This document shows positions 1-5,646 of a stretch of 8,488 nt of DNA, piece after piece (within the stretch, counting starts at the first letter, position 1; each line of letters starts with the position of its first letter). The stretch is from Pseudomonadota bacterium (GTDB taxonomy: Bacteria; Pseudomonadota; Gammaproteobacteria; Xanthomonadales; Xanthomonadaceae). The translations under genes were made by a program, and so were the position numbers. The DNA is taken from assembly GCA_023423855.1 (NCBI GenBank), contig JAFAEU010000148.1, positions 1-8,488 on the forward strand, written 5' to 3'. The notes beneath the pieces were generated by a model. That model was not told the DNA's origin. It searched no databases and was given only the letters and a program-made list of their open reading frames with translations.

Positions 1-466
1 CCAGGTCGGCGGTCTCGCCGTCGACGATCAGGGCGTAGTCGATCTCGCCGCGCTCGATCATGCGGCTGGCGATGTCCATGCCGTTGATGAAGGCCAGGCA
101 GGCGTTGGCGACGTCGAAGTTCTGGCAGGTGTCGGGCAGGCCGAGGTTGCCGGAAACAATACTGGCCGTGGACGGCTCCAGGTAGTCGCGGCTGACCGAG
201 GTGTTGACCAGCAGGCCGACCTTGTCCGGGTCGATGCCGGCATCGGCCAGCGCCTTGACGCCGGCGAGGGTGGCCACTTCGGACGCCTGCACGCCTTCTT
301 CCCACAGGTAGCGGGAGTGGATGCCGGCGATGTCGCCGAGCACGTCGGTCCGGATGCCGAGCCGGTCGAGGGTCGGCTTGAGCCGGTCATTGATCTCCGC
401 GGAGGAGAGCCGGCGGGGGGCATCGATGTGGGCGAGGCCGGCGATGGCGACGTGTTGGAAGAGCAT
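1..466 (-). CDS. oleA: OleA, thiolase-fold long-chain olefin biosynthesis condensing enzyme (3' end outside window)
   Basis: OleA joins two long-chain fatty acyl-CoAs head to head by non-decarboxylative Claisen condensation, giving a beta-keto acid that OleD, OleC and OleB turn into a cis-olefin. It belongs to the FabH-like thiolase superfamily and acts in the cytoplasm. The first 155 residues are visible. They begin MLFQHVAIAGLAHIDAP and carry YLEPSTASIVSGNLG and NACLAFINGMDIASR. The nucleophile is Cys123 in NACLAF, and Glu97 lies in YLEPST; adding 20 residues of tag gives the Cys143 and Glu117 of the published X. campestris OleA structure numbering, as I recall it. The ATG at 466 gives the same N-terminus as the Xanthomonas protein. 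No Shine-Dalgarno motif precedes it; instead a palindrome does. The catalytic His and Asn lie outside the window. It follows the DUF4156 lipoprotein gene after 159 bases, so it probably has its own promoter. FabH is less likely given the residue-level match to OleA. Confidence 0.93.
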   Translation of the reverse strand, partial: MLFQHVAIAGLAHIDAPRRLSSAEINDRLKPTLDRLGIRTDVLGDIAGIHSRYLWEEGVQASEVATLAGVKALADAGIDPDKVGLLVNTSVSRDYLEPSTASIVSGNLGLPDTCQNFDVANACLAFINGMDIASRMIERGEIDYALIVDGETADL

Positions 467-476
467 GGGCTGGGCG

Positions 477-510
477 CCGGTAACGGAGACGGAGCCGTAT
501 AGGTTACCGG
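477..510. promoter_or_regulatory. Nested palindrome just upstream of the oleA start
   Basis: CCGGTAAC at 477-484 is the exact reverse complement of GTTACCGG at 503-510. The 18-base interval holds a second small palindrome, ACGG-AG-CCGT, at 489-498. The structure ends 10 bases before the oleA ATG, with no Shine-Dalgarno motif in those bases. It could be a DNA operator or an mRNA hairpin controlling initiation. The minus strand reads CTATACGG inside it, a weak -10-like string without a matching -35. The function is inferred; the symmetry is seen directly. Confidence 0.45.
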
Positions 511-540
511 CTTCCGGGGCCCGGCGCATGAAAAACAGGG

Positions 541-609
541 GGTTGGCAGTTCGTGGGCCGTGGTTGGTGGCCGGGATCCCGGCCTTTCGCCAACGCCCAA
601 CCCCCAACC
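541..609. repeat. G/T-rich palindromic intergenic repeat, copy 1
   Basis: This stretch can fold into a long imperfect hairpin. GGTTGG at 541-546 pairs with CCAACC at 604-609, GTTGG at 563-567 pairs with CCAAC at 590-594, and the core GGCCGGGATCCCGGCC at 569-584 is a perfect 16-bp palindrome. It begins 17 bases past the stop codon of the DUF4156 gene on the minus strand. The left end, GGTTGGCAGTTCGTGG, recurs with one mismatch at 1001-1016. It is a REP-like element by its look, and may act as a 3'-end structure for the upstream gene. It fills most of the gap between the lipoprotein gene and oleA. Confidence 0.6.
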
Positions 610-630
610 GCCCGTCAGCCGCCCGTCAGC
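609..630. repeat. 11-bp tandem duplication at the end of the DUF4156 gene
   Basis: CGCCCGTCAGC occurs twice back to back (609-619 and 620-630). The second copy contains the TGA stop of the lipoprotein gene on the minus strand, so the first copy lies just beyond the gene and repeats its end out of frame. It is probably a slippage duplication with no effect on the protein. Confidence 0.6.
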
Positions 631-937
631 GCCCGCAGCGCCAGGCCGCGAAGCGCTGGCTCCCGCCCGCCGGCTCGGCCAGCGGGTGGATGGTGTCGGC
701 CTCGAGGCCGGGGGCCTCGTTGCGGGCCAGGGTCTCGAGTTCGTCGCGGACCTTGATCGGGTTGCGCTCGATGAAGGCGATCGAGTGCTTGACCGAGACT
801 TCCACCTCGCCGCGCTTCTCGCAGCCCGAGGGCGGGCCGGTGACGACCTTCACCGCGCTGGCGCCTGGCGCCATGTGCACCCAGGTGCAGGCCGAGAGGG
901 CAAGGGGCAGGGCGAGGAGCAGGGCGGGGAGGCGCAT
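626..937 (-). CDS. DUF4156-family small lipoprotein
   Basis: This is a 103-residue predicted lipoprotein of unknown function. The N-terminus is a lipoprotein signal peptide, MRLPALLLALPLALSAC, with the lipobox LSAC ending at Cys17. Thr18 at the +2 position argues for outer-membrane sorting. The mature part has the features I associate with DUF4156: CTWV at the lipidated end, a GCEKRGEVEV segment, the stretch ERNPIKVRDELETLARNEA, and a C-terminal QRFAAWRC. The two later cysteines (in GCEK and WRC) could form a disulfide. The start is the ATG at 937, preceded by GGAG with 8 bases between; longer in-frame starts reach into a repeat and would bury the signal peptide. It lies between the M16 protease gene and oleA on the same strand, with a palindromic repeat in the gap on each side. 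The family call is from memory of related Xanthomonadaceae proteins. Confidence 0.82.
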   Translation of the reverse strand: MRLPALLLALPLALSACTWVHMAPGASAVKVVTGPPSGCEKRGEVEVSVKHSIAFIERNPIKVRDELETLARNEAPGLEADTIHPLAEPAGGSQRFAAWRCGR

Positions 938-994
938 GGCGGAGGCTCCGGTTCGGAAGTCGGGGATTCTGCCGCAGGCGGGATGAATGGAGAC

Positions 995-1048
995 GTTGGT
1001 GGTTGGCAGTTGGTGGCCGGCCTCGCCACCCACTACGAACCACCAACC
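995..1048. repeat. G/T-rich palindromic intergenic repeat, copy 2
   Basis: GTTGGTGGTT at 995-1004 pairs perfectly with AACCACCAAC at 1038-1047, and inside it GGTGG at 1012-1016 pairs with CCACC at 1026-1030. The block GGTTGGCAGTTGGTGG at 1001-1016 matches the left end of copy 1 (541-556) in the same orientation, with one mismatch. It begins 5 bases after the M16 protease stop codon, so both copies occupy the same place: directly 3' of a minus-strand gene. There is no T-tract after either, so neither is a standard intrinsic terminator. Confidence 0.6.
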
Positions 1049-1052
1049 CGCC

Positions 1053-3917
1053 TTATTCCGCGACCTGCTTGCCGTCGGCGTCGATCACCCGCACCTCGCC
1101 CAGCCCCAGCGCGCGCACCGGCGCCTCGGTCTGCTTGAGGTCGCCCACGATCACCCAGGTCAGGGCGTCGGGATCGATCGTCTTCGCCGCCGCCATCACC
1201 TGCTCCGGCGTGATCGACTCCACTTCGGCCTTGCGCTTGAACACGTAGTCGTCCGGCCGCCCGTAGCGGACGATGCCGCCGATGGTGCCCATCACCGACC
1301 ACGCCGTCTCGTAGGCACCGGGCAGGCTCAGGGTCTGGATGGCCTTGACCCGCTCGACCTCGGCCTGCGTCGCCGGGCGCGCGGCGGTGGCGAACTCGCT
1401 GATCTCGCGCTGCATCTCGGCCACCGATTCGGCGGTCTTGTCGATCTGCACCGGCGCCGACGCCGTCCAGCGGCGCTGGCCCAGCGCGCCGCCCAGCGAG
1501 GTGCGCGCGCCGTAGGACCAGTGCTTGTCCTCGCGCAGGTTCATGTTCAGGCGCGCGGTGAAGTCGCCGCCGACCACGCCGTTGGCCATCTCCAGCCGCA
1601 CCGCGCCCGGGTCCGTGGTCGAGGGCACCAGCTGCGCGGCGTAGAGGTTGGCCTGGACCGCGCCGGGCTGGTCGATCAGGAACACGCGCGGGGCGTCGGG
1701 CAGCGCCACCTGCGGCACCTCCACCTCCTCCGGCGCCGGGCCCTCGCCGCGCCAGTCGGCGAAGTGCCTGTCCAGCAGCGGCACGATTTCGGCCAGGGTG
1801 GTGTCGCCGACCACGATCAGGGTCGCGTTCTCCGGGCGCACCCAGCGGCGGTGGAAGGCGAGCAGGTCGTCGCGGGTCAGCGCCGCGATCGAGGCCTCGT
1901 CGCCGCTGCCCGAGGCCGGCGCGCCGTAGGGATGCGCCGCACCGTACAGCAGGGCCGGCAGCACGCGCATCGCCATGCCCGAGGGCTGCGCCTTCTGCTG
2001 GCGGATGCCGGCAATCCAGGTGGCCTTGATGCGGTCGATCTCGGCCTGGTCGAAATCCGGCCGGCGCAGCATGTCGGCGAACAGGGCCAGCGAGGGGTCG
2101 AGGTTTTCCTTCAGCGCGGACAGGTAGGCGTTGCCGCCGTCCAGCGCCGCGCCGGCGCCGAGGTTGGCGCCCAGCGCCTCGGCCTTGTCGGCGAAGGCCA
2201 GCGAACCGACGCCGGCCGCGCCCTCGTCCAGCAGGCCCATGGCAAAGCTGGCCACGCCGCCCTTGCCGGCCGGGTCGGAACTGTAGCCGCCGTTGAATTC
2301 ATAGCTGAACTGCACGACGGGGATGTCGTGGCGCTCGGCGAGGATCAGTTCGGTGCCGTTCTTCAGCGTCGCGCGCTGCAGCACGGGGAACTTGAGCTCC
2401 GGGAACTTCTCGGTCTTCGGCACGCCGAGGCTGCGGTCGACCGTGCTGTTCGTGGTGGTGTACTTCGCCTCCGGCGCCGGCAGCACGAACGGGGCGGGCG
2501 TGCCGGCCGGTTCCTCGGCCAGCGGGGTGCGCTCGCCCGGCTCGACGACGAGGGTATGGCTGCCCTCGCCCAGCCACTTCGCGCCGACGGCCTGGATGTC
2601 TTGCGCCGTGGTCGCCTCGTAGTTGGCGAGCGAGGTGCGGAAGCAGCCCGGATCGGCTTCGTAGACGGTGCATTCGGCCAGCACGTCGGCCTTGCCGCCG
2701 AAGCCGCCGATGCGCTCGATGCCGCGGATGAAACCGGCGCGGATCACGGTCTTGGCGCGTTCGAGCTCTTCCGCGGTCGGGCCGTCCTTGACCAGGCGGC
2801 CGATCTCCTCGTCGATGATCGCCTCGACCCTGGCGGGATCGACGCCGTCCTTGACCGTGGCGACCACGTAGAAGTTCGAGCCCAGCTGCGAACTGCCCGC
2901 CATCGCGCTGATGTTGTCAACCAGCTTCTCGCCGTGCAGCAGGCGCGCGTCCAGGCGCGAGGACTTGGCGCCGCCGAGCACGTAGCCCAGCACCTGCAGC
3001 CGGTCGATGTCGACGGTGCCGGCCTGCGGCACGTTCCAGACGCGGTAGACGCGCGGCTGCGGCACCTTGTCCTGCATCACCTCGCGGGTGGTCTGCGGGC
3101 GCTGCGCCACGTCGACCGCCGGCTGCGCCATCGTCGGCCCGGCGGGGATGTGGCCGAAGTACTTCGCCACCTTCTCCTTCGCGGTCGCCACGTCGATGTC
3201 GCCGGCCAGCACCAGCACCGCGTTGTTGGGGCCGTACCAGGCGTGGAACCACTGCTTCACGTCGTCGAGCGAGGCGGCGTTGAGGTCGTTCATCGAGCCG
3301 ATGACGCTGTGCCCGTAGGGATGGTCCTTCGGATACAGCGCGTGGATCATCTTCTGCCAGACCTGGCCGTAGGGCTGGTTCTCGCCCTGGCGCTTCTCGT
3401 TCTGGACCACGCCGCGCTGCTCGTCGAGCGCGGCCTGGTCGATTGCGCCGAGCAGGTGGCCCATGCGGTCGGATTCCATCCACAGCGCCATGTCCAGCGC
3501 GGTGGTCGGCACGTTCTGGAAGTAGTTGGTGCGGTCGGTGTTGGTGGTGCCGTTCTGGTCGGTGGCGCCGACCGCGCGGAACGGGTCGAAGAACTCGCCG
3601 CGGTGGTTCTCCGAGGACTGGAACATCAGGTGCTCGAACAGGTGGGCGAAGCCGCTGCGCCCGGACGGTTCGTCCTTGCTGCCGACGTGGTACCAGATGT
3701 TGACCGCCACGATCGGCGCCTTGCGGTCGGTGTGCACCACCACGCGCAGGCCGTTGGGCAGGGTGAAGCTCTCGTGGGGGATGTCGACGACCGGCTCGTT
3801 CGCGGCGAACGCGGCGGCGGGCAGCGCGACCAGTCCGGTGCCCAGCGCGAGGCCGAGGGCGGCGGACAGCAGCGCGCGGCGCGCGGGACGGCGGAGCGAG
3901 GCGACGGTGGGCAACAT
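1053..3917 (-). CDS. Secreted M16-family zinc metallopeptidase, two-domain (insulinase/pitrilysin-like)
   Basis: This 954-residue protein is a zinc protease of the M16 (insulinase, processing peptidase) family. Residues 1 to about 39 form a Sec signal peptide (RRPARR, hydrophobic core, AAAFAA), so it should act in the periplasm or outside. The N-terminal half is the catalytic one: it has the inverted zinc motif HLFEH (His92, Glu95, His96) and the distal zinc ligand Glu174 in VVQNEKRQ, 77 residues after His96. A second M16 repeat begins near residue 510. At the place of the zinc motif it has SFAMGLLDEG, so it is non-catalytic. It keeps an Arg795/Tyr802 pair in REDKHWSYGA, as in inactive M16 halves that help bind substrate. 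The length fits single-chain M16 proteins. The ATG at 3917 follows AAGGA by 7 bases. It is divergent from the SDR gene and followed by a repeat hairpin. The substrate cannot be told from sequence. Confidence 0.93.
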   Translation of the reverse strand: MLPTVASLRRPARRALLSAALGLALGTGLVALPAAAFAANEPVVDIPHESFTLPNGLRVVVHTDRKAPIVAVNIWYHVGSKDEPSGRSGFAHLFEHLMFQSSENHRGEFFDPFRAVGATDQNGTTNTDRTNYFQNVPTTALDMALWMESDRMGHLLGAIDQAALDEQRGVVQNEKRQGENQPYGQVWQKMIHALYPKDHPYGHSVIGSMNDLNAASLDDVKQWFHAWYGPNNAVLVLAGDIDVATAKEKVAKYFGHIPAGPTMAQPAVDVAQRPQTTREVMQDKVPQPRVYRVWNVPQAGTVDIDRLQVLGYVLGGAKSSRLDARLLHGEKLVDNISAMAGSSQLGSNFYVVATVKDGVDPARVEAIIDEEIGRLVKDGPTAEELERAKTVIRAGFIRGIERIGGFGGKADVLAECTVYEADPGCFRTSLANYEATTAQDIQAVGAKWLGEGSHTLVVEPGERTPLAEEPAGTPAPFVLPAPEAKYTTTNSTVDRSLGVPKTEKFPELKFPVLQRATLKNGTELILAERHDIPVVQFSYEFNGGYSSDPAGKGGVASFAMGLLDEGAAGVGSLAFADKAEALGANLGAGAALDGGNAYLSALKENLDPSLALFADMLRRPDFDQAEIDRIKATWIAGIRQQKAQPSGMAMRVLPALLYGAAHPYGAPASGSGDEASIAALTRDDLLAFHRRWVRPENATLIVVGDTTLAEIVPLLDRHFADWRGEGPAPEEVEVPQVALPDAPRVFLIDQPGAVQANLYAAQLVPSTTDPGAVRLEMANGVVGGDFTARLNMNLREDKHWSYGARTSLGGALGQRRWTASAPVQIDKTAESVAEMQREISEFATAARPATQAEVERVKAIQTLSLPGAYETAWSVMGTIGGIVRYGRPDDYVFKRKAEVESITPEQVMAAAKTIDPDALTWVIVGDLKQTEAPVRALGLGEVRVIDADGKQVAE

Positions 3918-4055
3918 GCGGCGATCCTTCCGATGCAAGATGAACGGACATGTTAACGGAGCGCCCGGGGCGCCCCCCGGGCCGAAAGTCCCGGGTCGCG
4001 GGGCGACGCTGGCATGATGGCCTCGCCCGCACCCGCGCCGCCGGAGACTGCCGCC
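3918..4055. promoter_or_regulatory. Divergent intergenic region between the protease and SDR genes, with a GC hairpin
   Basis: These 138 bases must carry the promoters for both flanking genes, but I cannot name a convincing -35/-10 pair on either strand. The visible structure is an 8-bp perfect stem, GCCCGGGG at 3963-3970 against CCCCGGGC at 3975-3982, with a 4-base loop. The only AT-leaning part (about 3931-3957, with GTTAAC) is on the protease side, which makes it the likelier promoter position for that gene. Confidence 0.35.
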
Positions 4056-4763
4056 ATGCCCGTCCGCCACGCCCTCGTCACCGGCGCCAACCGCGGCCTC
4101 GGCCTCGAATTCGTCCGCCAGTTGCTCGCCGCGGGCGACCACGTGATCGCCGCCTGCCGGCAGCCGGGCCGGGCCACCGCGCTCAACACCCTGGCTGGCG
4201 AACACCCCGGGCGGCTGCACCTGCTGCCGCTGGACCTGGCCAACCCGAAATCGCACGCCGAGCTCGCGCGCGAACTGCCGCTGGTGCTCGGCGACGACGG
4301 CCGCCTCGGCCTGCTGGTCAACAACGCCGGCGTGCTGCATTCGGGCGAACGCTTCGGCACGCTGACCGCCGCCAACCTCGACGACAGCTTCCGCACCAAC
4401 GCCGCCGGCCCGCTGCTGCTCACCCAGGCGCTGGCGCCGCTGCTGGCGGATGAAGCCCGGGTGATCAACCTGTCCTCGCAGCTGGGCTCGATCGCCTCGA
4501 CCACCCGCTTCGGCACCCCGAGCTACAACATCAGCAAGGCCGCGCAGAACATGGCCACCGTGCTGCTGGCGCGGGCGCTGGCCGAGCGCGGGATCGTCGT
4601 GTTCGCGGCCAGCCCCGGCTGGGCGCGCACCGACATGGGCGGCGAAGGCGCCGAGCTCGAACCCGCCGAGGCCGTGGCCGGCATCCTGCGCGTGGCCGGC
4701 GCCCTCGCCGCGTCCGACAGCGGCCGTTTCCTCGACTGGAAGGGCGATCCGCTGCCCTGGTGA
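4056..4763 (+). CDS. Short-chain dehydrogenase/reductase (SDR), classical type
   Basis: This 235-residue cytoplasmic oxidoreductase has the full classical SDR signature: the nucleotide-binding TGANRGLG at residues 9-16, NNAG at 89-92, the catalytic serine in NLSSQLGS (140 or 141), and YNISK with Tyr157 and Lys161. ASPGWARTDM after the active site is typical of SDRs. CRQPGRA follows the second beta strand, and the arginine there suggests NADP(H) rather than NAD(H); this is inference. The overall look recalls the C-factor (CsgA)-like SDR group, but the substrate is unknown. I chose the ATG at 4056, which has GGAG 9 bases before it and puts the glycine motif at the usual distance from the N-terminus; an in-frame ATG at 4014 would add 14 Ala/Pro-rich residues. 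The gene ends 40 bases before trmL on the same strand and is divergent from the M16 protease gene. Confidence 0.9.
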   Translation: MPVRHALVTGANRGLGLEFVRQLLAAGDHVIAACRQPGRATALNTLAGEHPGRLHLLPLDLANPKSHAELARELPLVLGDDGRLGLLVNNAGVLHSGERFGTLTAANLDDSFRTNAAGPLLLTQALAPLLADEARVINLSSQLGSIASTTRFGTPSYNISKAAQNMATVLLARALAERGIVVFAASPGWARTDMGGEGAELEPAEAVAGILRVAGALAASDSGRFLDWKGDPLPW

Positions 4764-4769
4764 CGCCGC

Positions 4770-4789
4770 GCCGCGCGACAATGCGCGGC
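4770..4789. other. Short hairpin between the SDR gene and trmL
   Basis: GCCGCGC at 4770-4776 pairs with GCGCGGC at 4783-4789 around the loop GACAAT. No T-tract follows, so it is not a good terminator. GACAAT resembles a -10 element, but no -35 stands at the right distance. It sits in the 40-base gap ahead of trmL and could influence trmL translation. Confidence 0.3.
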
Positions 4790-4803
4790 CCCGACGCGAT
4801 GGC

Positions 4804-5274
4804 GTGCCCGTGTTCGACCTGCTGCTGTACCAGCCCGAGATCCCGCCCAACACCGGCAACGTCATCCGCCTGTGCGCCAACACCGGCGCGCGGCTGCACC
4901 TGATCCGCCCGCTCGGCTTCGACCTCGACGACCGCAACCTGCGCCGCGCCGGGCTCGACTACCACGAGTACGCGACGCTGCGCGTGCACGGCTCGCTCGA
5001 CGCCGCGCTCACCACCATCGCCCCGCCACGCCTGTTCGCGCTGAGCACGCGCAACAGTCTGCGCTACGACCAGCCGCGCTACGCCGAAGGCGACGCCTTC
5101 CTGTTCGGCCCCGAGACCCGCGGCCTGCCGGATGAAGTGCTCGCGCGCGTGCCGCCGGCGCAGCGCCTGCGCCTGCCGATGCGGCCGGACAACCGCAGCC
5201 TCAACCTGTCGAACGCGGTCGCGGTGGTGGCCTTCGAGGCCTGGCGGCAGCTCGGCTTCGCCGGCGGCGCCTGA
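4804..5274 (+). CDS. trmL: tRNA (cytidine(34)-2'-O)-methyltransferase TrmL
   Basis: TrmL (YibK) is a SPOUT-class enzyme that uses S-adenosylmethionine to 2'-O-methylate the wobble base of tRNA-Leu isoacceptors. At about 156 residues it is the usual minimal, knot-only size. Diagnostic segments (numbered from the 4804 start) are PEIPPNTGNVIRLCANTG at 11-28, RRAGLDYHEY near 47-56, FGPETRGLP at 101-109, and the trefoil-knot region RLPMRPDNRSLNLSNAVAV at 123-141. The start is uncertain: GTG at 4804 and GTG at 4810 are both in frame, neither has a clear Shine-Dalgarno motif, and 4810 gives an N-terminus (MFDLLLYQPEIPPNTGN) that lines up exactly with E. coli TrmL. An ATG at 4799 is out of frame. In E. 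coli trmL lies beside the secB-gpsA-cysE cluster; here secB and gpsA are close by on the opposite strand. Confidence 0.95.
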   Translation: MPVFDLLLYQPEIPPNTGNVIRLCANTGARLHLIRPLGFDLDDRNLRRAGLDYHEYATLRVHGSLDAALTTIAPPRLFALSTRNSLRYDQPRYAEGDAFLFGPETRGLPDEVLARVPPAQRLRLPMRPDNRSLNLSNAVAVVAFEAWRQLGFAGGA

Positions 5275-5303
5275 CCAGGGGCGAGCCCCCCTGCCCACGT
5301 CTT

Positions 5304-5423
5304 CGTCATCCCCGCGAAGGCGGGAAGCGCCTTTCAACAGCGCGAAGCGCTGGTCATCCAGCGTCTTTGCTTCTGCATTCGCAAGAGTAAAAACACTGGG
5401 TCCCCGCCTTCGCGGGGACGACG
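5304..5423. repeat. 120-bp MITE-like element with 21-bp terminal inverted repeats
   Basis: The left end, CGTCATCCCCGCGAAGGCGG plus G (5304-5324), and the right end (5403-5423) are inverted repeats differing at one of 21 positions. Each end is also a small hairpin by itself, CCCGC-GAAG-GCGGG. The interior has no coding potential and is more AT-rich towards the right (about 5361-5396). This layout, with CCCCGCGAAGGCGGG-type ends, is one I associate with a common dispersed repeat of proteobacterial intergenic DNA. It lies 29 bases after the trmL stop, inside a 372-base stretch without genes (5275-5646). No flanking target-site duplication is evident. Confidence 0.75.
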
Positions 5424-5437
5424 GGGAGGTAAGCGAC

Positions 5438-5455
5438 TGGGGCGAAAACGCCCCA
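5438..5455. other. Small hairpin downstream of the MITE-like element
   Basis: TGGGGCG (5438-5444) and CGCCCCA (5449-5455) form a 7-bp perfect stem with an AAAA loop. No T-run follows on either strand, so termination would be weak or absent. Further along, TGAAC (5492-5496) and GTTCA (5503-5507) make a short inverted repeat of operator-like size. Beyond these I see nothing definite in 5424-5548. Confidence 0.3.
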
Positions 5456-5548
5456 AGCCCCGGCACGACCAGATCGATCCGGAAAAGTTCCTGAACTCGT
5501 CGGTTCACTATTCAGTCCCGGTTGCAGGCACAGGCCCAGAATGCGCGT

Positions 5549-5611
5549 GCCGCCCCGGGTGGAACCGTTTTCCCCGACGGTGACTCCCCCTCCCACGCCA
5601 CCCGGGGCGGC
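5549..5611. promoter_or_regulatory. 63-bp inverted repeat with 14-bp perfect arms upstream of the Ax21-family gene
   Basis: GCCGCCCCGGGTGG at 5549-5562 is the exact reverse complement of CCACCCGGGGCGGC at 5598-5611. The 35-base interval contains a further small stem, ACCGT (5564-5568) with ACGGT (5577-5581), and a C-rich run. The structure ends 35 bases before the Ax21-family start codon. It could be a 5' leader stem-loop in the mRNA, or a DNA-level regulator site if transcription starts downstream of it; the sequence alone does not decide. Confidence 0.5.
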
Positions 5612-5618
5612 CCCCACA

Positions 5619-5640
5619 TATAAACAAGAAAGAAGAGGCA
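5619..5640 (+). promoter_or_regulatory. Candidate -10 element and ribosome binding site for the Ax21-family gene
   Basis: TATAAA at 5619-5624 is the best -10-like hexamer near the gene, in a locally AT-rich patch. The -35 position falls in the right arm of the inverted repeat and is a poor match, so an activator or another upstream promoter is possible. AGAGG just downstream, 8 bases before the ATG at 5647, is a good Shine-Dalgarno motif. The ribosome site is fairly safe; the promoter is tentative. Confidence 0.35.
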
Positions 5641-5646
5641 CCCCCG

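Noticed and set aside
58..600. 180-codon minus-strand open frame overlapping oleA
   Set aside because: It is Pro/Ser/Thr-rich shadow coding in another frame; the oleA frame matches a known enzyme including its nucleophile and start.
987..3956. 989-codon open frame on the plus strand opposite the M16 protease gene
   Set aside because: It is a high-GC shadow: rich in Arg, Val, His, Gly and Leu from the antisense of GC-biased codons, with no recognisable domain, while the opposite strand has a complete protease with a signal peptide and catalytic motifs.
3918..4937. Upstream extension of the protease open frame to 4937, across the SDR gene
   Set aside because: The extension is antisense to the SDR and trmL genes, has no domain, and would put the signal peptide in the middle of the protein. 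The ATG at 3917 has a good ribosome site.
4531..5508. 325-codon minus-strand open frame over trmL and the MITE-like element
   Set aside because: Its N-terminal part is the translated repeat (RRRGP...LRGDD) and the rest is antisense to trmL and the SDR gene.
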